This document shows, one piece after another, positions 1 through 7,252 of a stretch of DNA of 20,732 nucleotides. A program made the position numbers and the translations under genes. The notes beneath the pieces are model-generated. The model was not told the DNA's origin. It saw only the letters and a program-made list of their open reading frames with translations, and ran no database searches. Positions within the stretch are counted from its first letter, which is position 1. The number at the start of each line of letters is the position of its first letter. This DNA comes from UBA288 sp964461885 (lineage in GTDB: Archaea; Halobacteriota; Methanomicrobia; Methanomicrobiales; Methanospirillaceae): the NCBI GenBank assembly GCA_964461885.1, contig CAYWVY010000039.1, forward strand, positions 1 to 20,732, given 5' to 3'.

Positions 1-41
1 GCCGGAGCTGCCGGACGAACAGGTCCGGGGACCCGGTCGCG

Positions 42-929
42 TCAGCCCCGGCCCCCGCGGGCGAAATGCATCGTCCCGGCTTCGCCGCTGCGTGGCGACC
101 GAGCCCGGCCCGGGGCCCTGCCAGCCGAAAGACACGGGGCCTGGAGGTGGGAAAAGAGCCAGACCACGTCGACGAAGTCGATCCGGCCGTTCGCGTTGCA
201 GTCGAAGAGCGCGGTCGGTTCGTGCGCCGCGATCCAGGTCATCTGGTTGAAGTAGAGCACGACGTCCGAGAAGTCCTTTCGCCCGTTGTCGTTGACGTCG
301 TCGTACACGCCGTCGCCGTCGGTGTCCGTCGGCGGGCGCGTCGACGGCGGCACCGCGAGCACGGCGACGCCGTAGTAGTGGCTCGAGGCGGTCGCCGACC
401 CCGCTCCCCCGAGGCCGGGGAGAACGGCGGAGACCGTGACGTTGTTCGCGTACTGCCCCGCGGCGGCCGTGCCGGTGGCGGTCAGGATCCGCGACTCGTT
501 GTACCAGAGCAGCTCGCCCACGGGGTCAGGGACTGTCCCGATCCGGTCGTCCGTCACCTCGAAGGAGATCGGGTGGAGGCCCCCACCCGTGTTCGTAACG
601 ACGCACGTCCACGTCACGGTGGACCCGGCGGGCACGGACGGGCCCGGGGGCGCGTCCGCCTCCACGCCGTTCGTGTAGACCCTCAGGCCCACGAGCGGTG
701 AGTAAACGTGGACGATCTGGGTCGCGGTGTCCTGGCCGTCCGGGCCCGTGACTGTCAGGTTCACGGTGTACTCTCCGACCACCGCGTACGTGTGGACCGG
801 GTCCCGCTCGGTCGAGGTCGATCCGTCGCCGAACTCCCAGCTCCGGTTCGTGATCGCGCCGGTCGAGGTGTCCGTGAACCGGACCTCGAGCGGCGCCGGG
901 CCGCCGAGCGGGTCGGCCGTGAAGGTCGC
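42..929 (-). pseudogene. Truncated PKD + dockerin-like surface protein remnant
   Basis: The open frame starts immediately after the TGA of the primase gene and stays in frame to a stop at 42-44. It encodes about 295 residues. First comes a PKD domain (ATFTADPLGG..., APLEVRFTDTSTG, WEFGDGS, HTYAVVGEYTVNLTVTG). A second beta-sandwich-like segment rich in V/T/G follows (about residues 75-190). Last are two dockerin-like calcium loops, DTDGDGVYDDVNDNG and FDCNANGRIDFVDVVWLF, of the kind found at the C-termini of methanogen surface proteins. There is no signal peptide and no ATG or GTG before position 782, where a GTG start would remove the WEFGDG half of the PKD fold. A normal member would be longer and secreted, so I read this as a 5'-truncated gene. 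The basic, Arg-rich last 30 residues do not look like the usual end after a dockerin repeat. A short expressed form from GTG 782 cannot be excluded. Confidence 0.72.
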
Positions 930-3900
930 TCAGCGGATGTCGTCCGCGCTTCCCTCCGCCGGCGCGCCGCGCCGCACGATCCCGCGCCGCACCTCGCGCT
1001 CGCAGCACGCGTCGCAGAGCCGCGTCCGGCCCCCGTGCCAGCGCGCCGGCGCCGTGCCGCAGACGTCGCACCGCCCGATCCCCGCCGCCGTGCGCACGAG
1101 CGCCGCCGCGTCGATCACCGCCGGGAGCGGCGGGCCCCGCTGCCGCTCGCGCGCCGCCGCCCGGTCATAGCAGGCCCGGCAGAGCCTCCCTGGCCCGCGC
1201 GCCTCCCGGAAGTGCGACCAGGTCCGGCCGCAGGCCATGCACGGCTCGAAGACCGGAACGTCCGTCGGCACGAACCGCCGAGGGTCGGGCCCGGCGCCGG
1301 CACGGTGCAGGCCCGGTGCAGGCAGCGGTGCATGCTCCCGTGCATATTCGACAGACGCCGGATCGTCGCCGGATCCCGTTGTTGCAGCAATATCATCGGG
1401 ATCGTCGCTCGAACATGCACCGGGCCCCGGAGCGCACGGCCCGCCCGTTCGCCCTGCCGCGGCCCCGTCCGGGGGATTCTCGCGGGGGGGCGGTGCATGT
1501 TCCCCCGGGCGGGACCGCACTGGCGGCTCCGAACCGGGATCGGGGGCCGGTGCACAGGTTTCCGTATGTGCACCGGCACCTGCACAGGCGGCTGCACCGT
1601 CCGTGCGCCCCTCCCCCGGCCGTGCCGGTGCCGGTTCGTCCTCGAGCCAGGCCAGCCCCGAGGCGCGCGCCTCACGGTGACGCTCGGCGTCGAAGACGAA
1701 GACCCGCTGGCGGCAGGTCGCGGGCCGGCCCTCCGGGTCCTCGCCGCTCGTTGTCCGGTCGAGCACCGAGAGCGCCGGCGATCGGTCGAGCAGCCCGGGG
1801 TGCCGCGTGCCGGCCTTCACGTGGCCCATCATGACCCGCCGCGCCTTGTCGTACGACCACCCGGTCCAGCGCTGCACGTCCGCGATGGTGAACTCCTCGA
1901 CCCCGTACCGCGCCGCGAGCGCGAGGACCAGGTCCTCGTTCCGGTCGACCTTGTCGCCGAGCGAGCCACCGCTCGCGTGGAGGTCGGCGAAGAGCAGGGC
2001 CGCGTGCTCGAAGTCCTCCCGGATCGCTTCGATGGCCGACCCGTTCCCGGCGCCCGGCACGGAACGCCGCTGGAAGCGGAAGACGAGCGCCCGGCTCCGG
2101 ACCAGGTCGAGCAGGACGTCGGGGTTCCGGCGGTTCCGGAGCGAGGCCAGCCGGATCCGGTCCGCGAACGGGATCCGGACGGTCACGAGGCCGTCGGCGC
2201 GGAGCTGCCGCCAGAGTTCGCGGCAGACCGCGAGGTCGAACCGGTCGGCGGTCGAGTCGTCGTCGCCGCGGGCCACGGCGGCCATGCGGCGAACAAAGAC
2301 CTCGCGGTCCTGCGCCTCGGAGTCGTCGACCCAGCAGACGAGCATCCGGTTGAGCACCTGGACATCGTAGAGCGCCTGGACGTTCGCGAGCCACCAGGCG
2401 CACCGCTCGGGGATGGCGTAGCGTCGGACCTTCCGCTCGGTGTCGACCGTCCGTATCCAGACGGGCTCGGCAAAGCGGCTCGTCGCCTCCTTGAGGACCT
2501 CCTGGAGCTCCTCCGAGAGCGCGATGTCGTCGAGCAGGAGCACGGTCCCCGGCGAAATGTCGTCGGAGTAGTAGAGCGCCTTGTTCGAGAGCCGCTCGGC
2601 GAGCCGATACTCCTCGGGCACCTGCCGGAGCATCGCGGTCATCCCGCTCGACTTTCCCTTGCCCGACTCGCCCGTGACGTAGACGTGGAGTCCCCTCGTG
2701 TTCCGGACGACCTGGGAGGCGATCGATGCGACCAGGCACCGGGCGAGCGTCCGGTCGCCGACGTGGTCCCGGGCGAAGGCCGTGAGGAAGTACGCGACCG
2801 GGTCGCCCCGCTCGAGGACCTCGCGCGCCGCGGCAACGACCGCCGGGTCCGCCGCCGAAACGGCGCCCGCGGGGGGCGGGCCGACTGGGGCCGGGGATGC
2901 CGGCGGGGGCGGAGGAGTGTCCTCGAAGCGGGCCCGGAGCTCGGGCCAGCGCTGCCTCCCCCCGCCGCATGAGTCGTGGTGGCACCCGGCATGGACCCCG
3001 CCGTCGCCGAACCGGATCACGTACGCGCCGTCGCGGTGCGCGTCCGAGAACGGGCACTGCGCGAGGTCGTAGAGCGTGCCGCCCTGCCAGGGCCGCTCGG
3101 ACGCGACGGCGATCCCGTGGCCCTCGAGCCAGGCGCGGAGGTCGACGCCGCCGGCGGGGGCCGTGTCCGGCGCACCGGGGGCCGGGCTCGCGAGGGCCCG
3201 CAGGAGGTCCGCCGGCACTACAGCGGGACGGGGCGCCTCCAGGACCGCCGAGCGGCGGTGGGGCCGGTCCGCCGTGGAGTCGCCCTTCCGGCTCACGGTG
3301 CCGTAGAGCTTCCAGATCCGCGCGGCGTTGTGGTTGGCCGTGTCCACCTTCGCCGCCGCCGTCGAGAACCGGGCGTCGAGCGCGGCGAGGACGCCCTTCA
3401 CGAGCGTCGTGGACGCCGCGTCGTTCGAAAGGTCGACGCGGTAGAGGAGGTGGACCCCGTTCCCCGAGTCGGCGAGGATCGCCGGGGGCCACCCGAGCCC
3501 GTCGAGGTGACGGCGGACCCGTTCGGCCACGCCGAGGGCGGCTTCCCGCTCCGCCTCCGTCGCCGAGATTCCGCTCGGCCGAACGGGGTCGATGTCGATC
3601 GGCAGCCACCGGCGGGCGAGGATATCGCCGTCGGCCGTGGTCGCCTCTCTCGAGCCGAGCCGGAAGACCACGCGGTTCGCCCGGCGGGCGAGCAGCGCCG
3701 GCGCCACGGGGTTGAGGGTGACGTAGCACCCGCTGTACTCGTTGAGCGTGTCCAGGTGGTCGGCCGTCGCGGCGAGGAGCGCCGGGTCGTCGAAGTACCC
3801 CGAGGCCACCCGGCCGTCGCGGCCGATGGCCCGGAGCTCGGCCACGCCGCCGGGCTCGAGCAGGAGGGCGAGCGCCTCCCGCACGGCGCCGCTTCGCGGC

Positions 3901-4001
3901 CCCTGGTCGATCGAATCCGTACGGGCCGGGGGGCTCTCCCCCACGGCCGCCGTGCCGCCGGCAGCGGCGCGGCTGTAGAAAGACTGTTGATCCTGTTCCA
4001 T
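930..4001 (-). CDS. Primase-helicase-like replication protein with C-terminal zinc ribbons
   Basis: This 1023-aa protein is probably a replication initiator/primase-helicase of a mobile element. The N-terminal third resembles an archaeo-eukaryotic primase: LPIDIDP (D136, D138) fits the metal motif I, SGNGVHLLYRV (179-189) fits motif II, and an NHNAARIWKLYGT segment (223-235) follows. A zinc motif (C316, H322, H337, C340, C345) comes next, resembling zinc motifs seen in plasmid and phage primases. The ATPase has Walker A GESGKGKSS (444-452) and Walker B VLLLDDI (487-493), with a conserved Asn near 540. A winged helix is likely at about 690-745. A Gly/Pro/Ala-rich linker (about 788-908) leads to two zinc ribbons, CMAC...CRAC (921-944) and CDVC...CDAC (978-999). 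The ATG at 4001 is preceded by a GGAGG ribosome site (4007-4011 on plus). No integrase or partition gene lies in the window, so this is an orphan or a remnant. The exact family is not certain. Confidence 0.8.
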   Translation of the reverse strand: MEQDQQSFYSRAAAGGTAAVGESPPARTDSIDQGPRSGAVREALALLLEPGGVAELRAIGRDGRVASGYFDDPALLAATADHLDTLNEYSGCYVTLNPVAPALLARRANRVVFRLGSREATTADGDILARRWLPIDIDPVRPSGISATEAEREAALGVAERVRRHLDGLGWPPAILADSGNGVHLLYRVDLSNDAASTTLVKGVLAALDARFSTAAAKVDTANHNAARIWKLYGTVSRKGDSTADRPHRRSAVLEAPRPAVVPADLLRALASPAPGAPDTAPAGGVDLRAWLEGHGIAVASERPWQGGTLYDLAQCPFSDAHRDGAYVIRFGDGGVHAGCHHDSCGGGRQRWPELRARFEDTPPPPPASPAPVGPPPAGAVSAADPAVVAAAREVLERGDPVAYFLTAFARDHVGDRTLARCLVASIASQVVRNTRGLHVYVTGESGKGKSSGMTAMLRQVPEEYRLAERLSNKALYYSDDISPGTVLLLDDIALSEELQEVLKEATSRFAEPVWIRTVDTERKVRRYAIPERCAWWLANVQALYDVQVLNRMLVCWVDDSEAQDREVFVRRMAAVARGDDDSTADRFDLAVCRELWRQLRADGLVTVRIPFADRIRLASLRNRRNPDVLLDLVRSRALVFRFQRRSVPGAGNGSAIEAIREDFEHAALLFADLHASGGSLGDKVDRNEDLVLALAARYGVEEFTIADVQRWTGWSYDKARRVMMGHVKAGTRHPGLLDRSPALSVLDRTTSGEDPEGRPATCRQRVFVFDAERHREARASGLAWLEDEPAPARPGEGRTDGAAACAGAGAHTETCAPAPDPGSEPPVRSRPGEHAPPPRENPPDGAAAGRTGGPCAPGPGACSSDDPDDIAATTGSGDDPASVEYAREHAPLPAPGLHRAGAGPDPRRFVPTDVPVFEPCMACGRTWSHFREARGPGRLCRACYDRAAARERQRGPPLPAVIDAAALVRTAAGIGRCDVCGTAPARWHGGRTRLCDACCEREVRRGIVRRGAPAEGSADDIR
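1303..1599. repeat. Iteron-like cluster of CGGTGCA heptamers
   Basis: Eight perfect copies of CGGTGCA or its complement occur at 1303, 1314, 1326, 1416(-), 1491, 1548, 1569(-) and 1593(-). The first three are spaced 11 and 12 bp apart. Further TGCA cores lie between them (about 1341, 1383, 1581). The copies fall in different reading frames of the primase gene (GCA CCG, CTG CAC CGT, GGT GCA), so they are not one repeated peptide. The linker codons here (GCA, TGT, CAT, GGT, GAT, ATT) end in A or T far more often than in the rest of the gene. The pattern resembles binding sites for a replication initiator; function is inferred. Confidence 0.55.
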
Positions 4002-4367
4002 GCCGTCCTCCGGGGCTCCGGGGCTCGCTCGCGGGCCTCCCTTCAGCGTCCGGGCAATCGAGCCCTTTCCGGGGCTGGACGGGCCTTCCGCCTCTGCGAG
4101 GACGGCAGTATGAGCATGTAATGCCCTATCGGTTCAGTTCTGGTCTGTCCGGTCTCCCCCCGCCCCGGGTAGAACACCGGGCCGGCGGGGAGGCCATCGA
4201 ACTATTCACTGTATAAATATAAAAAATGCAGGTCTGTCCCCATGCTTTCGCGGGGGCGTGGTCCCTGTACGATCCGACCGGTTCCGGCCACGGTACTGGC
4301 CGCATCCGGACAGACGGGTCCGCCGCCATCGATCCCTTTATCGGCCCGGGTCGTGATCATAATAACC
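4002..4367. other. Intergenic region between primase gene and htpX
   Basis: No convincing gene is seen in these 366 bases. Open frames here are short and lack recognisable domains. The region holds the GGAGG site of the minus-strand primase gene, an AT-rich island near 4210-4226, and a CTTTATC element near 4335-4341. That element lies at a suitable distance to serve as the htpX TATA box. Confidence 0.6.
4209..4226. promoter_or_regulatory. AT-rich TATA-like island
   Basis: TGTATAAATATAAAAAAT is the strongest TATA-like element between the divergent primase and htpX genes. Its orientation cannot be decided. On minus it would give a leader of about 185 nt for the primase gene; on plus, a leader of about 130 nt for htpX. 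Confidence 0.45.
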
Positions 4368-5231
4368 ATGAAATGGCCGCGTGACTTCGGTCTCTCAATG
4401 CGGATCTGGCTGACGATGGGCCTGCTGCTCATGGTCTTTCTCGCGTTCCTCGCGGTCCTCCGCTCGCTCGGGGTGGGCCTCTGGGGGCTCGTTTTGATCT
4501 CAGTCGGCTTCGCCTTCGTCCAGTACTTCTTCTCGGACCGGCTGGTCCTCATGTCCACCGGCGCCCGGATCGTCGACGCCGACGAATACCCGCAGCTCCA
4601 CCAGACGGTGGAGCGGCTCGCGACTGCGGCGGAGATCCCCATGCCCCGCGTCGCCATCATGCCCTCGCCGATCCCGAACGCCTTCGCCACCGGCCGGTCG
4701 CCCAAGCACGCCGTGGTCGCCGTGACGGACTCGATCTACAGGCTCCTCTCGCCCCGCGAGCTCGAAGCCGTGCTCGCCCACGAGCTCGCGCACGTCAAGA
4801 ACCGGGACATCCTGACCATGACGCTTGCCTCGTTCGTGGCGATGATCGCGTCCCTGATCATGCACAACGCGATCTTCCTCTCGCTCGGGGACCGGCGAGA
4901 GGGCAGTCCCTGGATGATTGCCTGGGTCGCCGCGATCGTGGTCTGGGTCGTCTCGACCCTCCTGATGATGTCCCTCTCCCGGTACCGCGAGTTCGCGGCC
5001 GACCGGGGCAGCGCCCTGATCACCCGCGACCCCGACGCCCTGATCTCGGCCCTGCTCAAGATCAACGGCCGGATCGCGGCCGCACCCGAAGAGCGGCGGC
5101 GGCAGGCCGAGTCGGCGAACGCGTTCTACATCCTGCCCGTGGGCGGTTCGTTCCTCGCCGAGCTCTTCGCGACCCACCCCCCGCTGGAGCGGCGGATCGA
5201 GGCCCTCGAGCGGATCCGGACGGAGATCTGA
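4368..5231 (+). CDS. htpX: HtpX-family membrane zinc metalloprotease
   Basis: This 287-aa integral membrane M48 protease is presumed to degrade misfolded membrane proteins at the cytoplasmic face. Two hydrophobic segments lie at about residues 13-32 and 37-55. The zinc motif HELAH is at 138-142, followed by two more membrane segments (about 150-175 and 182-203). The third zinc ligand is E208 in REFAADRGSA. ATHPPLERRIEAL near the C-terminus is typical of the family. The start MKWPRDFGLSMRIWL at 4368 gives the usual HtpX length; an upstream in-frame ATG at 4242 would add about 42 residues of low-quality sequence and is rejected. A CTTTATC element about 30 bp upstream suggests a short leader or leaderless transcript. 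All catalytic residues are present. Confidence 0.93.
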   Translation: MKWPRDFGLSMRIWLTMGLLLMVFLAFLAVLRSLGVGLWGLVLISVGFAFVQYFFSDRLVLMSTGARIVDADEYPQLHQTVERLATAAEIPMPRVAIMPSPIPNAFATGRSPKHAVVAVTDSIYRLLSPRELEAVLAHELAHVKNRDILTMTLASFVAMIASLIMHNAIFLSLGDRREGSPWMIAWVAAIVVWVVSTLLMMSLSRYREFAADRGSALITRDPDALISALLKINGRIAAAPEERRRQAESANAFYILPVGGSFLAELFATHPPLERRIEALERIRTEI

Positions 5232-5309
5232 CCGGGCCCCCTCCGCCCCCGGGCCCCTCGTTCTCTCGCCGGATCGCCCGATAGAAACGATAAAATGGAG
5301 AGACGAGAA

Positions 5310-5319
5310 ATTATAAAAG
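5310..5319 (+). promoter_or_regulatory. TATA box of the tRNA-Gly/tRNA-Val unit
   Basis: ATTATAAAAG lies about 34 bp before the first tRNA base, the expected archaeal spacing. The surrounding 50 bp are AT-rich compared with the flanking genes. Confidence 0.7.
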
Positions 5320-5348
5320 ACCGGACTGCGAACGGATGAAAGCAGTTC

Positions 5349-5419
5349 GCATCGATGGTCTAGTGGTATGACTTTGGCCTTCCAAGCCAATAGCCCGGGT
5401 TCAATTCCCGGTCGATGCA
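5349..5419 (+). tRNA. tRNA-Gly (anticodon TCC)
   Basis: The acceptor arms GCATCGA (5349-5355) and TCGATGC (5412-5418) pair perfectly, with discriminator A at 5419. The anticodon stem is TTGGC/GCCAA around the loop CTTCCAA, with anticodon TCC at 5381-5383, which reads GGA. The T arm GGGTTCAATTCCC is standard. The 3' CCA is not encoded. A tRNA-Val gene follows after 2 nt, so the two are almost certainly processed from one transcript. Confidence 0.96.
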
Positions 5420-5421
5420 TC

Positions 5422-5495
5422 GGGCGCGTGGTCTAGCTGGTTATGACGTCGCCTTCACACGGCGGAGGTCCGGAGTTCGAATCTCCGCGCGCCCA
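5422..5495 (+). tRNA. tRNA-Val (anticodon CAC)
   Basis: The acceptor arms GGGCGCG (5422-5428) and CGCGCCC (5488-5494) pair, with discriminator A at 5495. The anticodon stem TCGCC/GGCGG surrounds the loop TTCACAC, with anticodon CAC at 5456-5458, which reads GTG. The T arm CGGAG-TTCGAAT-CTCCG is intact. CCA is not encoded. Confidence 0.96.
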
Positions 5496-5503
5496 TTCTT
5501 TTT
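5496..5503 (+). terminator. T-rich terminator after tRNA-Val
   Basis: TTCTTTTT follows the tRNA-Val discriminator base directly. Oligo-T tracts terminate archaeal transcription without a hairpin. Confidence 0.6.
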
Positions 5504-5569
5504 CGGTCCGACTCCTGCGGACGGCCGGCATCTAAAAGTATTTGAATCCCTCCCGCACACCCTCACGGC

Positions 5570-6082
5570 ATGAGGGACAACAACGAGTACGTGCGGGCCC
5601 TGCTCCACCTCTACGAGAAGTCGCTGATGCTGCACGATACCTCGCTCTTCCACCCGGTGCTGAAGTTCCACTTTCTCGACGCGGTCGCCCACCTCGACTA
5701 CACGATCGGCCTCCTGTCGTACAACTACGCCTCGCCCAAGAACATCATGAGCATGGAGTACATGCGCTGGCGGATCGACGAGGAGAAGAAGAACGACCGC
5801 CCGCTCTTCAGGGGCTTTGTGAACTGGCTCAAGGCGAACCACCCCGAGCGGTTCGAGCGCCTCCCGACGGTCTGGCGGCTGGTCTACGACGACGAGGACC
5901 CGGCATCGTACCGGGCGTTCCGGCTGGTCCTCGACCCTGACACGAAGACGGCCCTCCCGGTCGGGTTCTTCACCATGGCGATCGACGAGCTCTTCGAGAA
6001 CGAGTTCCTGAAGGGGCTGTACTCGGAGACGGGATCGCTCGACCGGCTCTTTGAGGAGTACCGGGCCACAAGGAGCGCATGA
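5570..6082 (+). CDS. Conserved-looking hypothetical protein, 170 aa
   Basis: I do not recognise this protein. It is soluble and probably mostly helical, without signal peptide, membrane segment, cysteine cluster or nucleotide-binding motif. It is rich in aromatic and charged residues (for example HPVLKFHFLDAVAHLDYTIG and FRGFVNWLKANHPERF), which argues for a real folded protein and not a shadow frame. The start at 5570 is the first ATG after an AT-rich TATA-like element (CTAAAAGTATTTGA, about 5531-5544), consistent with a nearly leaderless mRNA. Its end overlaps the next gene by 4 nt (ATGA), so it is probably translated in the same operon as the M20 deacylase. Confidence 0.8.
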   Translation: MRDNNEYVRALLHLYEKSLMLHDTSLFHPVLKFHFLDAVAHLDYTIGLLSYNYASPKNIMSMEYMRWRIDEEKKNDRPLFRGFVNWLKANHPERFERLPTVWRLVYDDEDPASYRAFRLVLDPDTKTALPVGFFTMAIDELFENEFLKGLYSETGSLDRLFEEYRATRSA

Positions 6083-7248
6083 CCGGCGTCGCCCGCCTCG
6101 CGGCCGACCTGATTGCCTGCCGCTCGGAGAACCCGCCGGGCGACACGAGGGACTGCGCGGAGCTGGTGCGCGACCGGCTCGCGGCCCTCGGCCTTGGGGC
6201 CGAAATCGCGGGCGAGTCGGCGGAGCGGGCGAACGTGGTCGCGAACGGCCGTTCGGCCGATCTCCTGCTCTGCGGCCACCTGGACGTGGTCCCGGCGCTC
6301 GGCGAGACCTGGTCCTTCGACCCGTTCGGCGGCGAGGTCCGGGACGGGTATGTCCTGGGCCGCGGCGCGACAGACATGAAGGGGGGCTGCGCCGCCCTGA
6401 TCACGGCCGTCGGCGACGCAATCGAGCGCGGGCTCGACGTTTCGAACATCGGCCTCGCCTTCGTCTGCGACGAGGAGACGGGCGGCGGGGGGGTCGCTCA
6501 CCTGCTCGCGGCGGGGCTGCTCTTTCCCTGCGACTGCCTGATCGCCGAGCCGACGCCCGCGGGGGCGCCCTGCATCGGCCAGAAGGGGCTGCTCCGGGCC
6601 CGGTTTCGGTTTACGGGCGAGCCCGGGCACGCCTCGCTCTACCCGGCCCGCGGGGTCTCGGCCGTGATGGAGGCCGTGGCCCTGATCGAGCACGTGCGGC
6701 ACCTCCACGAGCGGGTCCACGACCCCGGTGCCGAGCTCGCGCCCGTGATTGCGGACTCGGAGCGTGTCCTCGAGGCGGCGTTCGACGCGCCGGGGATCGG
6801 CTCGGTGCTCCGGCGGATCAGTTACAACCCCGGCCGGATCGAGGGGGGCGAGAAGGCGAACATCGTGGCCGAGCGCTGCGATCTCGAGCTCGACCTCCGC
6901 CTGCCCTGGGGCTGCGACCCGGCCGTGGTCGCGGCCGGCCTGCGGGCCCACGCTCCGCGCGCGGAGATGGAGTGCATGAGCGCGTCGGCCCCGAGCTGCA
7001 CTTCGCCCGGCGCGAGGATCGTCTCCCGGATCGCGGCGGCCGTCGAGGCCGTCCGCGGGACGCCCGCGGTTCCGATCGTCCAGTGGGCCGCCTCGGACGC
7101 CCGCGCCCTCCGCCTCGCGGGCTTTCCCACGGTCGAGTACGGCCCGGGCGAGCTCGCGCGGATCCACGCGGTCGACGAGCGCGTCCCCGTCGCGGCCCTC
7201 GAGGAGGCGGTTGCAGTCTACGGCCGGCTGATCGACGCCTACGCCTGA
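6079..7248 (+). CDS. M20-family deacylase (ArgE/DapE-like)
   Basis: This 389-aa cytosolic dinuclear zinc amidohydrolase belongs to the acetylornithine deacetylase/succinyl-diaminopimelate desuccinylase group. Metal and catalytic signatures are complete: HLDVVP (H67, D69), GRGATDMKGG (D99), DEETGGGG (E132/E133), IAEPT (E157) and a C-terminal IHAVDE histidine near 361. GEPGHAS (about 181-186) marks the inserted dimerisation domain. Length matches the family. The true substrate (N-acetylornithine, N-succinyl-diaminopimelate or a peptide) cannot be decided from sequence alone, and neighbours give no pathway link. The start ATG overlaps the stop of the preceding gene (ATGA), and the next gene begins 4 nt downstream. 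Confidence 0.88.
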   Translation: MTGVARLAADLIACRSENPPGDTRDCAELVRDRLAALGLGAEIAGESAERANVVANGRSADLLLCGHLDVVPALGETWSFDPFGGEVRDGYVLGRGATDMKGGCAALITAVGDAIERGLDVSNIGLAFVCDEETGGGGVAHLLAAGLLFPCDCLIAEPTPAGAPCIGQKGLLRARFRFTGEPGHASLYPARGVSAVMEAVALIEHVRHLHERVHDPGAELAPVIADSERVLEAAFDAPGIGSVLRRISYNPGRIEGGEKANIVAERCDLELDLRLPWGCDPAVVAAGLRAHAPRAEMECMSASAPSCTSPGARIVSRIAAAVEAVRGTPAVPIVQWAASDARALRLAGFPTVEYGPGELARIHAVDERVPVAALEEAVAVYGRLIDAYA

Positions 7249-7252
7249 GGGC

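Noticed and set aside
1..41. Possible coding at the left edge
   Set aside because: Too short to judge; no motif seen in any frame.
930..932. Stop-codon read-through making a primase-PKD fusion
   Set aside because: PKD/dockerin parts are extracellular and a cytosolic replication fusion makes no sense. TGA as selenocysteine is unsupported because no SECIS-like element or Sec context was seen.
1303..1599. CRISPR-like array
   Set aside because: The repeated unit is only 7 bp, with both orientations and irregular spacing, inside an open reading frame; no cas genes are present.
708..2972. Long 754-aa plus-strand frame opposite the primase gene
   Set aside because: It is Arg/Pro/Gly-rich without domains and mirrors the high-GC minus-strand gene, whose motifs are clear.
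1672..3729. 685-aa second minus-strand frame inside the primase gene
   Set aside because: Arg/Pro-rich low-complexity shadow with no recognisable motif.
4126..4329. 67-aa minus-strand ORF upstream of the primase gene
   Set aside because: It runs across the AT-rich promoter island and has no domain or convincing ribosome site.
4242..4367. N-terminal extension of HtpX from ATG 4242
   Set aside because: The added 42 residues are Pro/Gly-rich without family match; the normal HtpX start with membrane helix is at 4368.
5349..5495. tRNA pair as attachment site of an element carrying the primase gene
   Set aside because: I found no duplicated tRNA 3' end near 930 or 4001 and no integrase gene in the window.
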